Source: Neodontobutis hainanensis
Lineage: Eukaryota; Chordata; Actinopteri; Gobiiformes; Odontobutidae
Direction of reading: 5' to 3'
Assembly: GCA_024349245.1 (NCBI GenBank)
Contig: JALDNG010000006.1
Coordinates: 6,259,501 to 6,323,500 of the forward strand
DNA: 64,000 bases
Within the stretch, counting starts at the first letter, position 1. Every line of letters begins with the position of its first letter. The notes under the pieces are model-generated. The model was not told the DNA's origin, ran no database searches, and saw only the letters and a list, made by a program, of their open reading frames with translations. Shown piece by piece: positions 15,201 to 27,258 of this stretch. Position numbers and translations under genes: made by a program.

Positions 15201-18200
15201 ACTTCTGTGTCATGGCATGATATACATATATAATAGAATACAAAACAAAAAAGTCTTTGTTTATAGTTTCTGCTTGCCTTTGATGATTAATGCCTTTTCT
15301 TTAGTGGGTGAATCTGATAGCATCTGCTGGACACGGTGGCGTAGCTTTTCTCTTGTCTGGTCTACGTGACCTTGCTCCTCAGGCTGCTTCATTCGCTGCT
15401 GCCGTATCTTATCCCTGCTAAAACGTGCATTCCTCACCTGTTCCTACAAAAGGCATTTGAAACAATGTGTTTTTGTATTGTTTGTTATAAAAAATACTTG
15501 TATGATATATGTTTTATTGCTAGATGCAGTGTTACTGACCATTGCCCCTTCTGAGCGTGGGCTGTCATCACTGTCTGTGTGAGAATGGCTGTATATGCCT
15601 GCTGGGGGATCAGTTGGGTGCTTGGCCACCAAATCACTCTGCTCGAGTGACAAGGAAATGCCTGGATATCCAGAAGACACTGTAGCGCTAAACATACCTA
15701 AAGAATGAGGAAGAAGAGTTATAGAAGTCTATGAAATATGAATTGGGACAATTTTGGTAAGAAAATAAAATTAAAAATTGGACCTCTTCCAATGATTCCT
15801 TCAAGCATGTCTGTACCCGGTGAGTTCCTGCTACTCTGGCTTTGAGATCCTCAGAATGAAATAAGAGAATGATTTTTAATTATCAAAGCCCAAACAACAG
15901 TTTTTACTGTTGTCACTCCAAAACACGTACTATTGTTTAGAACTGCTGTACCTTTGGCACCTTTCAGACCTCTGACTGATTCACGTAGAGTTGGTTTGAC
16001 CAATGGTGGAGAAGGTTCTCTTGTACTGTTCTCCCCCTCAATTTTGAATGTTCCATTTGTGTATGTGAGTGAATGTCCAACAACACCAACATCAGATGAC
16101 GACTCATTTTTCTGACTGAATCCTTCAAAAAGAAAAAAAAACAAAAATTAGAAAGTTATTGCATAAAAGGAATAGTAACACAGTTTTCAGAAGGTATTCC
16201 TTTATACCTTGAAGGCTACTGAAGTCCATGGACACAGAAGACCTCAGTTTTGCAGAAGGCACTCTTGCAATGCGAGGTTTCATTCCCGAAGAGGCAGAAT
16301 TTCTAGGGCTGTAGATAACAAGTGCATTGTGGTTAATTAAGAGGGCTTATACGTCCATAATTTATAGTATGGACTTTTCCGTTTGGTTTGAACCAAATTA
16401 GCGGGTATGAAAGGTCCTGTGAACCATGGTTTGGATCAAATAAAGAATTATTATTAATTGTCATGGTGAGAGAGCCTCCGATTAAGTCCTTTGGTGCAGG
16501 TTTTTACAGTGTAACAATAGTCCAGGCTGTAGACTTTATGATGTGAAAATTATGTTCTAAAGAAACCTAAAATTGATTATGTCATGATTAAGTTATCTTT
16601 GTCTTTTACCTTGTTTTAATGCCATTGAAGCTGCAGTTAGCAGCCGAGCTGAGACTGGACAGACCACTTTCACTTGTGGAGCTTGTAAGCATTGGGGGCG
16701 TGTGTGATGGTGAATCCAGACCTAGGTCTAACTTAACAGCTGAATCAGGACTTTCAGGATCCAGGTCAGAGCAGCAGAGGTTCACTTTAGCCCTTTTTTT
16801 GGCAGCACTGTTGCGAAGTGAACGAAGTGAGTTCAGCATCTGTAAAGTGCACACAAATTGCCACAAAAAATATGAGAATTGAAGATAGAGCAATCCCTCA
16901 CTACCTGTTTTGTTTTTATATAATTGACACATTTAGGTCAAGGATAGAACTTAAAACCATAAAACAAATAACTTAAAAAAATAAATAAGATGTGAAATGT
17001 TATAATTATACTGTATGATGTATGTCAAACAGGCTCTTTTAGAAACCAACATTGTAATTGAGAAAGAAAGAGGCATTGTTGCTAACCTCCTGCATGTCCA
17101 AGGGGTCCTCGCCTTGAAGATTTTGATCTAAATTGTTGTTACCAAGATTCAAATTAAAGTCTTTAGTTTCTAATTGCTCGTTGTGCTCCCCTGGAGGGAT
17201 AACCGGTGAGACAGATGTGTTTGTCCTTGTGCTGCTAAGGGCTCTTCGAAATGATGAAGTGGAAGAACTCACAAGAGAGGCATGTGGGGGCCTGGGAGAG
17301 CACCGACTGGACAGCTCTTCTTTTTAAAAAAATACACATTTATTAATATTGCAATGTTATTATATTCACTAGAAACATAACAAAAGCAAATGTGTTTTTA
17401 CCTTTTGTAGTGCATGATGATTCTCTGCAGGGGCTAGGACCTCGCTGGTGAGGACTGTTTTCTCTTAAGTTGGGCCAAGTGTTGGACATAGAGAGGGAGG
17501 AGTTAGCATGGCGGCGGGATAGAGTTGGTGTAGGAACATTGCCTGCAAGTGAAGCTAGAGGATAAGAGGGCAGTAGAAAGGAGCCCGCAGAAGACGAACT
17601 GGCAGGGAGGGAAAACGTGCGCTCAACACTGGGGTTCCTTGAAAGCATGCGTCCCTTGGGTGCCACTGTAACAATAACAAGATTAAGAATAAACAAGATA
17701 GTAAATGGAAAAGTTTTGTGTATCTTTTTGCTAAATAAAATTGCAATATGGATATGTCTGACCTGCATCTATATCAGAGTTTGTTGTCTTGAAAATGTCT
17801 TGGTCTAGGTTAAGGCTTCCACTCCTTCTAAGGCGTGCAGGGGACTGATTCCTTCTAGAGGCCTGGAGCTTTGGAAGTTCTGCAGATCCTACATAGCAAA
17901 ATCTTTGTTACTACTATATGCCATGCAGAACATACTTTCATTCACCCTAAATTAACAAAAAAAAAAAATCAGTATTAAATTGCAATTACACATTTATTTT
18001 ATTTATATAAAACTCCCTGATGTATACTTGGATATAAGATTAGATAAAAAAAGAGATTAGATAAAAAAAAAAATGGTATAGAATATCTTGACAATGGCTA
18101 CAAAAAATTGTGCTTCCCAGACTAAGAATAAAATTAGTTTCTCGAAAGAATATAAAGTAATAACTTAAAGCTGCTATACCTGAGGTGGTATGTCCCAGTT

Positions 18201-21047
18201 ACTGTTGCTTAATATGAAATAATTACAGTTTTTTAACAAAAATAAAGAACCACTTACTGAAACTGGGTATGTATGTTTCAGGACTTAGTTTTCTTGAGAG
18301 AGGAAGGAAATCTTCATTGGTAACCTAAGAGAAGGTAAGCATGCTTTTATAACAACAATAATAAAGCAGTAACATACGCAATCCTTTAAACAAAATTAGA
18401 TCCTCATGAAATTCCATCCCCTGGCTTGAACAAAGGGATATAGTAGACATGACAAGCTCAGACAAAAGGCACTGGCCTTCAAATGGTTTCTGTGAAGGCG
18501 CAGGGTTTAAAATGTATTTAAATTTTGCTAAGAGTGTATTAAAATTTAAAATGTAAAAGAAAGAACATGTCTATCAACTTAAAGCATTTGAGACTACTTA
18601 AGTCTACGGTCAACCTGATTATGATGAACACTGTAGAGCACTTAATGTGATACTACAGATGCTAGTATGCTTTGTTTGACAAACATCTGGTGGCAGGTGC
18701 TGACAGTGTATTTCCCCATGGGGATAATAAAGTGATAATAATAAAAATAATACACTGTGCACATACAGTGTGCAATATACTAAAGGGTTGCCAGGAAACC
18801 AATACTGAAAACAAAATGTTCTGAAATGGATCTTCTATGAAGGGTAATAGTGTCCAGAAGATAAACCTAGTCACTACAGTATCTGGTAGGGCTGATAAAA
18901 AAAGTAAACTCCAATTGGATCCACATTACCTATCTACTGTATATCTCAATCTATTTAAAATAGGCCTCACAGTGTATGAATGACAGAATCAATACATTGC
19001 CTTATATAATAATAAACAAATAAAAAAAATGCTAACCTCCTGCTTTTGAAGGTAAAAGATAAGGATTAAAATATATTTTCTTATTATTCTACCTCAAGAA
19101 TTTTTTGACGGGATTGCAGCCAATATGGGTGTGACTTGGCTTAAATCAGGTACTTCCAATTTGATAAAGAAGCATTATTATCTGGTATATAAGATATCCT
19201 ATTGCAATCAAACAAGACATCACTTGATAAATAATGACCACTGTATCTTATAAGGTGAATTAAAATTTCCAAAGCTATGAGAAACCAGCCTCACCAGTTC
19301 AGTGCACTTTCCATTAGGAGTATTACATTGCTGGTCACTCTCGGTGGATGACAGGCTGAACATCTCCCAGGGCAGTTTGTTCTTTCCTTTACCTGCACTC
19401 ACAATTCTCCTCTGAAGTGGAAGGTCATCATTAAGGGAACCAAGGCTGCCATAGCCATGCAAGTGGTCACAGTCTGGTTCAGTTCTGTTACTCCTCGCAC
19501 TGCTTATCCTCCCACCATTCATCACCCAGTCCAAATCTGCTCCAGAGCCTGTCTGTGCAGAGCTCCGCTGTCCTGGCTTGGGCACAACCAACGCATACTC
19601 CACAATGCCTTCTGGAGAAAGTTTAGGAAGAACACGCCTTGCTCGTCTCGCCTGTACAGCTGCCATAAGACCCTCTGCATCCTTGTTGAGCTCAACCATG
19701 TCAACAGCTTTTATTAAAGGTTGTTTCTTCCCTGTGTCAAGGCAATAGTCAAAAACAGCAAAAAGCTCAAGGGCAGCATGTCGCACTTTCCTTTTGCTGT
19801 CTGCCAGATATGGAGCTACCTCAAGACAAAGCTTGGGTATGTTAAAATCTTTTCTTGGATGAGTAAGCAAAGCAGCTATGATGATGTTAAGGACATCTTC
19901 CCGAATCCTGGAGTTCTTGTGTTTCAAATTGCCCATTACAAGATCCAGTATTTGCTGAGGTGCAACAATTTTCATTAGTTGCCGAAACACATTCATATAT
20001 TCATTCCTGGTGATGGTACGGGTGTCCCCGAGGACCTTGAGAGCCACAAAAATTATTTGTTGAAAGTATTTGTCTATGCTATGATCAAGCCTCTGAATTA
20101 GTACATTTAAAACTTGTAAGGTGCCATACAATACTTTAAAATTACTGTCATCCAGAAGGTTTGAGAGAAAATTAATGAATTCTTCAATACTGTCAGATGG
20201 GACTGACTGCATATCCACCTCTGAGAGAATTTGTTTAAGTTTCTCCACCCCATTAGTACGATTCTGGTAATTTCTAAAGTCCAAAAGCTGCGCATGTAAC
20301 TCTTGGGAAATTAATCCAAGAATCATTATTGTTGATAATAAGGGTGTGGTCAAATCTGAGAATGCAAAGAAGTAAACACAACTAGATGAGGACAATAATA
20401 TTCCTCTTCTTTCCTTGGTCCTTTCATCCTGACGGTTGTTGATGGACAACTCCTGTTCCTTTCAGACTGTGAATCAGAAACAATATTAGTAAATGTAAAT
20501 GTAGTTAACTTGTGTGTGCATAGGTATCTATTTGGGTCAGAAAGGTAAATAAATGTTGGCTATTACTACTACAAAAAAGGTAACAACAGGCCCTGTATAG
20601 CCTACATGAGTTACAACTGGGCTGCAATAATTTACAGCAACCTTTTAGTTTTACGAAAATACAGGCTATATACCACTGATAAACACTAACTAACGTTAGA
20701 GCAGTTAGGGTCAACCACTTGTGGCTGCCAGGCACTACAGAAAGACTGGGCTACTTATCGAAATATTACACACAAACACAGAGTAGCCTATTCCATTTAT
20801 GTGATACCACTAGTTACTATACATTGCCTGAAATGGTAAGTGTAGCCACAACCCATTATAACCACGTAACAGCAATTCCGGACACGACAAGTACACAAAT
20901 TAGCCAAAATAACCTCCAGCAGAGGTAAACAGTGTCGCTAAATGCAAAAGCCATTTATACAGTACAAAGCTAACTCGCTTAATTGCTTTAAAACTCTGTT
21001 GGTTTAGCAGGCAAAGTTAGTAAAACAGGTTAAAACAGACCTCGCAT
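10678..21047 (-). CDS. togaram1: TOG array regulator of axonemal microtubules 1
   Basis: Twenty-three coding exons, 5' to 3' on the minus strand: 21047-21041, 20355-19295, 18324-18258, 17888-17763, 17665-17402, 17319-17087, 16839-16610, 16302-16208, 16122-15952, 15849-15784, 15697-15540, 15443-15278, 15115-14879, 14642-14519, 14431-14326, 14209-13974, 13874-13716, 12201-12075, 11988-11873, 11743-11560, 11452-11233, 11133-11047, 10928-10678. The frame stays open for 1496 residues. The product (crescerin/FAM179B) binds tubulin through TOG domains and controls ciliary axoneme length. A HEAT-type TOG domain lies near residues 15-250. A long disordered linker follows, with a conserved SLRSLRNSAAKKRAK block. 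Two C-terminal TOG domains follow (VKNLRSGVSRAAV; VYSAAIGAIHAL). Human is about 1720 residues because of an extra N-terminal TOG, which I do not find here. Starting at the exon 1 ATG (M-R then D-L-T-T) is one option; an internal ATG at 20326 is the other. Intron 12 uses a GC donor. Confidence 0.93.
12214..12256. repeat. (ATT)n microsatellite
   Basis: A trinucleotide tract lies in TOGARAM1 intron 17, directly upstream of the exon 18 acceptor on the minus strand. There it may form part of the region before the splice site. Confidence 0.9.
12313..13686 (+). mobile_element. Inactive Tc1-type transposon in TOGARAM1 intron 17
   Basis: The termini CAGTGACAAG and CTTGCCACTG are flanked by TA on both sides (12311-12312 and 13687-13688), as expected for Tc1/mariner target duplication. 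The inverted repeats extend about 170 bases and share segments such as TTTTCT(G/A)AATAAATTTGTCTT and CATAATGTGTCTAAAAATAA. The plus strand between them shows a broken transposase. An N-terminal helix-turn-helix is seen near 12655 (LSEELQSRIGALHKAGKSYK). A C-terminal NYRKHLVEVIAAKGG lies near 13436. Many stops and frameshifts separate them, so it is a dead copy inserted antisense to the host gene. Confidence 0.85.
18695..18760. repeat. Possible LINE/SINE 3' tail fragment
   Basis: The stretch GTATTTCCCCATGGGGATAATAAAG resembles the common fish LINE/SINE tail that reads AATTTCCCC..GGGATAAATAAAG. Only the tail is recognisable, within TOGARAM1 intron 2. Confidence 0.35.
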
Positions 21048-21300
21048 TTCTAATGCTCCTCTTCTTTGACGCTTGACGAGACTGTCTAGGATTACGTCGT
21101 CCAAATTTCCATGTCGTACTGGTGCCGCTACTGATGTCTAATTGCAGGCATATCGTTGGTTGTTTTAAGTGTTGTTTAGTGTTGAATGTTTAAAGGCTTC
21201 TGAGGTAATCACACGGATTGTATCCCATACACACACACCGAGGCAGCAAAATGGCGAATACATGTTGCAAACTGAGCGCTCCCATGGTGACGCCAGCGCC
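21048..21300 (-). promoter_or_regulatory. TOGARAM1 5' UTR and promoter
   Basis: The first exon ends in ATGCGAG/GTCTGT at 21041 and extends upstream through GC-rich sequence around 21050-21130. The stretch at 21270-21310 contains the minus-strand motif GGCGTCACCATGGGAGCGC, which includes an RFX-like half-site (GTCACC). I see no TATA box. The exact start is undetermined. Confidence 0.4.
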
Positions 21301-21636
21301 AAGCTCCTCCAGGCGGCAGCATCAGAGTTGCAGCTTCAAGTGAGAAATAGGTTGTAATAAGCACAGTTTTAATAGTTGGACGTATACATTAAAGCTGTAG
21401 GCCTATTGTCACTAAAAATAGCAGATGTCAATGGAAACCTATATGCGACTTTATTATTGTTCAGATGTAATACACACTTGTATTGATGTCACGACTATAT
21501 TAAAATTATTGTACTACTCTGTGTATTTTTGGATACAAACGCATTGACATTTATGTATATTGTTTTTTAATTACAATCTTCAGTGTTTCTATTTTCGATA
21601 TTTTTCTTATTGTGCTTCACATACACAGCATTGGCT

Positions 21637-21720
21637 CTTATAGGCATAGACATACATAAGAAAGGCTAGATGTCTCACGGCGCAGTCTCCGACGGCATCA
21701 CCGGCGGCCATCTTGAAACA
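21637..21720 (+). repeat. Left arm of inverted repeat with YY1-like motif
   Basis: The segment GCATAGACATACATAAGAAA and its continuation to about 21676 recurs in reverse complement at 23738-23775. The GGCGGCCATCTTG at about 21703-21715 also recurs inverted at 23684-23696. The CCATCTTG core matches a YY1-type site. A GTGAGT donor follows at about 21760. Confidence 0.75.
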
Positions 21721-22745
21721 GGCAAGCTTCCTATCGGACTCCATGGTACCTGATGTAAGGTGAGTGATCTGCACGAACATAAATACATTTATCTCGCTGA
21801 AATCTTGACGGATTTACAAAATGTTTGATTTCTTACAAACGTTAATAATGTGGCTATAATTCTGGATGCGTGAACATGTTGAAATTGCAGCTTTTCTTTT
21901 CGAAAGACGACTTAATCGTGCAGCATAGTTGTGTATCACGGCTAACGTTACCTGTGCAAGTTATCAAGGCTGAGACCACCATCGAGCTGTTCAGTTATAG
22001 TTTTACTGACACCAATAACGATTTTATGACAACTATTTTTTTTATCTATATTACAGTCATTGTGAATGTGGTTGTAGTTATTAGCTGGCTTTGAGTGAGA
22101 CCTAACGTTAGTAGTTACAGGTTAGCTGCTACCCAGCAATTTTACATCAGTGGGAGAGGCAGAATTGCTCTTTCTTTTCAATATAACTTAAGTTGCACAT
22201 GATTTCCAATCGGTTTGGTTTGTTAAAAACATCTTATTATTTTTATTTTTTGTAAAATGTGTTTTCTGAAGACATGCACATTAACCCTAACCCTAAGACA
22301 TACACAGTACCTGGAAGTGTCACAAACCATTTTGAGTATATAGGAAAATGCCTGTATTTGTATCTGTTTGCCGAATTTATCACCACTGATACAGTCTGAA
22401 CTGTAGGATAATGTCATGCAACTTAATTTATACGGAAAGATCATTCAGGGGTGGCTAGTTCTAGTGTTTTGGTTTTTTTTAAGCATAAAACATTTTTAAA
22501 GCATGTAGTGAATATCTGTGTACTATACTCCATATATCTTTTTTTTTGTTTTAAGGTGGCTGGAATAACAACCCTAATGCCAGTTCAAGTACATCTTCAG
22601 GAAGCTGATGGCCCGGTGTGGGGTTGTTAAACCATGCAGAGGCAATGTGACAGCACAGGATGACACAGAGTCCCTACCAGCTGTCATTGTCACCTCTACA
22701 AGCCTGTCAGCTGTAGATATGTCCTCTGCAACAAATGAATAAATA
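21664..22745 (+). ncRNA. Candidate two-exon transcript, possibly a 44-residue ORF
   Basis: Exon 1 would run from the repeat at about 21664 to GATGTAAG/GTGAGTG near 21759. A good acceptor (TTTTTTTGTTTTAAG) at about 22542-22556 starts exon 2. That exon ends just after AATAAA at 22738-22743. Exon 2 holds an ORF starting near 22608 (MARCGVVKPCRGNVTAQ) of 44 codons whose TAA overlaps the polyA signal. Exon 1 has an independent 27-codon ORF. I recognise neither. It may be a lncRNA promoted by the inverted-repeat arm. There is no transcript evidence. Confidence 0.35.
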
Positions 22746-23374
22746 GACTTTTGTGTAATTATTCCATATTTTGTGTAGTAATTCTATATCAGAACCCCTG
22801 ATATACAATCCAAATAGTCTACAAGAAACTTCAGAGTGTTACCAAGAGGTTACCACACAGTAAGCCTTTATTATGTAGCCTATGTCTATGTTTTGGGTAA
22901 CCAAAAGTCCTATGGGGAGTTTCGATAGGGCATTTTACAAAACGCATGAGCATACCTTGGCAAATCAATGGTCTAAAGTACTCATATTTCATTCTATATT
23001 GATCTGCTTTTGTACACAGCTTTACAAGACCTGGTGCTTGGGCTCAGTTGTGTTTCTAAAGTCATATCAAGAGACCTAGAAGCTGAAATGTGGTCAGTTG
23101 AGATACTTGTTATCCAGCAGAAAGAAAAAACAATATTCTAGCCTCTATAACTCTGTGCAAGTACTTCACATAATTATTCTGATTGTTTCCTAAGAAACTA
23201 CAGGGTCTCAGTTTTCTAAAGAGGTCAGGCATTTGATGGTAGGCAAAAATAGCTGGGAACAGTGATCTCTGAAGTAGGCGCAGTGCAATGTCAAGGGGTA
23301 AATGGCCCAATCCTCAAGAAGTTAAAATAAACATAATAATTCAAATTATTTTATTATAATATTAACATTATAAA

Positions 23375-23385
<11 letters not shown>

Positions 23386-23442
<57 letters not shown>
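23386..23442. repeat. (TG)n/(TA)n microsatellite
   Basis: A short TG run is followed by about 27 TA units in the spacer between TOGARAM1 and KLHL28, inside the inverted-repeat-bounded interval. Confidence 0.95.
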
Positions 23443-23445
<3 letters not shown>

Positions 23446-23683
23446 CATTCATTCCTTGGGCGTGTGTATATTCATTGCATCTCTATGTTCTGTTCAATGT
23501 TAATTTCATATGGAAGTCCATGGTTATAATTATTCATAAGTATGCAGTGTCATAAGTATATCTCTGACGTTTATAACAAACTAGACTGTTTAAAAATCGG
23601 TAGAAAATTTAGCAAGTTATGGTTATTTAAAAAGTACATGCACCATTATAACACAATGTTACGAGTGAGCAAGCTGCCTGTGA

Positions 23684-23775
23684 CAAGATGGCCGCCAGTT
23701 GCGGACGTCGACCTCCATTGGCCGACAGCGCGGACGAGACATCTAGCCTTTCTTATGTATGTCTATGCTTATAGG
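23684..23775 (-). repeat. Right arm of inverted repeat with YY1-like motif
   Basis: This is the reverse-complement partner of 21637-21720. It shares about 33 nearly identical bases (the CATACATAAGAAAGGCTAG block) and a GGCGGCCATCTTG motif. It lies immediately upstream of the likely KLHL28 first exon, so it may act as part of that promoter. Confidence 0.75.
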
Positions 23776-23789
23776 TAGGCCTATTATTT

Positions 23790-24660
23790 TGCACGGAGCG
23801 GAAGTGGGAGTGTTGTTTGTGTAGCTCTTTATAAGTGGTGCTTTCAGCTCTGGGTTTAGGACTGGTTGGCTTTGGGTTGTGTTTCTCTTCGGTGCTGGTG
23901 AACTGCAAATCTGTACATTACAGCGGCACAGCACACGGACTCATAGTTACAGGTTTGATAAGATATGTAACGATATGTTTGGTGGTTAGCAGTAACGTTA
24001 AGTTTTGTAGCTGTCAGCCATGTTACTGTATATCAATCAATGATGCTGCTAGCCACAGTAACCGTGTTTATTTTTAGCAGCTAACCTGCGTTGACTGTAC
24101 TGATTAAAACGACAAAAAATAACTTTGTGGTTTTAGGACCATTTAACAATGCAACGTTGTGTGCATATTCTCTATAATGTAAATAAGATATACGATAACA
24201 GATTTAACTATTTAAGATGCTATTGTAGTTTACAGTATGTTAGCTTACGCCTAGCCATCCGATAGTGCCAAGCTAGGAGTGAGCTAACGTGTTTTGATCT
24301 GTTCCTACCTTACGTTTTAAACGGCTATGTTATTATAATGTAACCATTTTTTATGTGCTGCCACCATCACAACACTGCGTAAAACATAATATCTAAATGC
24401 CTAGACTGACAAGCATTTTGATGCTTTTGAATGGGAACGGTTGCCGTTAGCGTTGGCTTAAGATCATGCTTATTTTGCTTTTCTTGCAACAATCTGCTGA
24501 CAGAGCCAGGCACAACCATTTATTTATTATTTCACACGGACTTGTTAATCATGTGTTGGTAGTAATGAAAATTAATTGTTGCTTACTCCCAAATCAATTA
24601 AGCAGAATATGAATTGATCTTTGAATACCCAGACCCTGATCTGTACGCCACTCTCCCTAG
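23790..24660 (+). promoter_or_regulatory. KLHL28 promoter, noncoding exon 1 and intron 1
   Basis: An ETS-type GCGGAAGTG lies at about 23800. A probable noncoding exon ends near 23951 (TTACAG/GTTTGA) and intron 1 runs to the CCCTAG acceptor at 24660. The remaining intron sequence shows no gene. The start site is inferred, not seen. Confidence 0.4.
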
Positions 24661-27258
24661 ATGGACCAACAAGACCAGTCCTATATGTTTGCCAGTCTGA
24701 CTCGGCCTCACTCTGAGCAGCTGCTGCAAGGCCTCCAGCTTCTGCGGCAGGATCATGAACTCTGTGACATTGTTCTTCGTGTGGGTGATGCCAAAATTCA
24801 TGCCCACAAAGTTGTGTTGGCCAGCATCAGTCCTTACTTCAAGGCCATGTTCACAGGTAACTTGTCTGAAAAAGAGACCTCTGAGGTGGAGTTTCAGTGC
24901 ATTGATGAAGCTGCTTTGAAGGTATGTTTAGAATCAGAAGTTGAATTTTATTAAAGCAATGAATATTTACTGTATTAACATTTTATATTTTCTTACCTAG
25001 GCCATCGTTGAGTATGCCTATACTGGGACTGTGTTTATCTCCCAGGAAACAGTAGAATCCCTTTTACCGGCTGCCAACTTACTTCAGGTCAAACTTGTAC
25101 TCAAAGAGTGTTGTTCTTTCTTAGAAAGTCAGCTTGATGCTGGAAACTGTATAGGCATTTCCCGCTTTGCAGAGACTTATGGCTGTCATGATCTGTGCCT
25201 GGCTGCAACTAAGTTTATCTGTGAGAACTTTGAAGAAGTCTGCCAGACAGAGGAATTTTTTGAACTGACGAGGGCTGAGTTGGATGAAATTGTTTCCAAT
25301 GACTGCCTGAAGGTTGTCACAGAAGAGACTGTGTTTTATGCCTTGGAATCATGGATAAAATATGATGTAACAGAGAGACAGCAATATCTTGCTCAGTTGC
25401 TGCACTGTGTGCGCCTTCCACTCCTCAGTGTCAAATTTCTCACTCGGCTATATGAAGCTAACCACCTCATACGAGATGATCATGCATGCAAGCACCTACT
25501 TAATGAGGCCCTGAAATATCATTTTATGCCTGAGCACAGGCTCTCATATCAGACTGTGTTGTCTGCAAGACCCAGATGTGCTCCGAAGGTGCTACTTGCG
25601 GTGGGGGGCAAGGCCGGACTGTTTGCCACATTAGAAAGGTAAGGCCAATATACAGTGTTCAATTGTATTCCAGAGAATATTTAACTCATTGTTGAATTTT
25701 CTATTGTAATGTACTCTTTTAATTATCAGTATAACCTTTTTTGCAGTATGGAAATGTATTTTCCACAGACGGATTCATGGATAGGACTGGCCCCTCTTAG
25801 TGTACCTCGATATGAGTTTGGAGTGGCTGTACTGGACCACAAGGTATATGTGGTAGGAGGCATTGCCACACACATGAGACAAGGCATTAGCTATCGCAGA
25901 CATGAAAGCACAGTGGAGAGCTGGGACCCTGAAAGCAACACCTGGTCCTCTGTCGAGCGAATGGCTGAGTGCCGCAGCACGCTTGGTGTGGTGGTCCTAG
26001 CTGGAGAGCTGTATGCTTTGGGAGGATACGATGGCCAGTATTACTTGCAGTCAGTCGAGAAATATGTCCCGAAGCTGAAGGAGTGGCAGCCTGTAGCACC
26101 CATGACAAAATCACGCAGCTGTTTTGCCACAGCAGTCCTAGATGGTATGGTTTATGCCATTGGAGGATATGGCCCTGCTCATATGAACAGGTACTGACTT
26201 GCAAATAACTTTTGTAAATTTAATTGTTTACTAGGCATTTTATTTGACCCAAACATTTCTAGGACTGTAAGAAGCTTTTATACTTTGCCACAGTTGTATA
26301 TTTGTTATTTATTGTATAAAATGTGCTTATGCTTATACTGTTTTTTGATTTTATGTTAATATTTAATGACATAGGAGGTGGTCTTATTATATAGAACTAA
26401 CAGGTGAAGGATGTCAAGTGTTGCTGAGAAAAAAAGAGGACTGTTGACAAGTGAAGAAGAATTATTTCAAAAGTGGTTGCTGAAGTTTTGCTTAAGAGTG
26501 TCTGTGTGTGTTGCTGGTAGACTGGTGTTGTTCCCTTAAATCTCTAAAGAGCAGTGGCTGTGGTTTGTTTCCTTGACTCCCAAAACCCCTTTGTAGAATG
26601 TGTTTGGACAGGCAATCTTAGGGGACATTTTCCCTCCCCTAACAGCGTATTTGTTATTGCTTTCTGCAAAATGAACCACATTGCATGTGAAGTATTCAGT
26701 GCCTGTGGTTTAATTTGACCTAAATTTTAAGCTTTACATTGACTGGCATATTTTAATACTGTTTTCTTTACAGTGTGGAGCGCTATGATCTGAGTAAGGA
26801 GGCCTGGGAAATGGTAGCCCCCATGGCAGATAAGAGGATTAACTTTGGAGTAGGTGTCATGCTTGGCTTTATATTTGTTGTTGGCGGTCACAATGGTGTA
26901 TCTCACCTGTCTAGCATTGAGAGGTATGATCCCCATCAGAACCAGTGGACAGCCTGCAGACCAATGAATGAACCACGCACAGGTAATCCTAATATAATCT
27001 AAATAGGATTATGCAAGTGTTCAGTGAATTTTTACCGTATTTGCAGTGCCAATTTGTACATTACTGCATATAATGTATTGTAACTATTTTGTAGGTGTTG
27101 GTTCGGCCATTGTAGACAACTACCTCTATGTGGTGGGAGGACACTCTGGATCTTCCTACTTGAACACTGTCCAGCGTTATGACCCTATAACAGACAGCTG
27201 GTTGGACTCAAGTGGAATGATGTACTGCAGGTGTAACTTTGGTTTGACAGCCCTTTGA
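24661..27258 (+). CDS. klhl28: Kelch-like protein 28
   Basis: Five coding exons: 24661-24921, 25001-25638, 25747-26190, 26774-26982, 27095-27258. They give 571 residues, the same length as human KLHL28 (BTBD5). The ATG is the first codon after the acceptor. The BTB domain is at about residues 28-130 (HELCDIVLRVGD, KVVLASISPYFKAMFTGNL). BACK follows at about 135-240 (CIGISRFAETYGC). Six Kelch blades run from about 280 to the end, with paired glycines in VYVVGGIAT, LYALGGYDG, VYAIGGYGP, IFVVGGHNG and LYVVGGHSG. BTB-Kelch proteins of this type act as substrate adaptors for CUL3 ubiquitin ligases; the KLHL28 substrates are not known to me. It is divergently arranged with TOGARAM1, as in human. 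Confidence 0.97.

Noticed and set aside
14992..15369. 125-codon plus-strand frame
   Set aside because: Antisense shadow of TOGARAM1 exon 13 and its neighbours.
20327..20449. Upstream extension of the long TOGARAM1 frame (SINNRQDERTKE...)
   Set aside because: It begins at a TTG, not an ATG. A strong acceptor at 20356-20358 (CATTCTCAG) precedes the coding part, so the extension is probably intron or 5' UTR.
22277..22292. Telomere-like CCCTAACCCTAA
   Set aside because: Only two units; too short to be an interstitial telomere tract.
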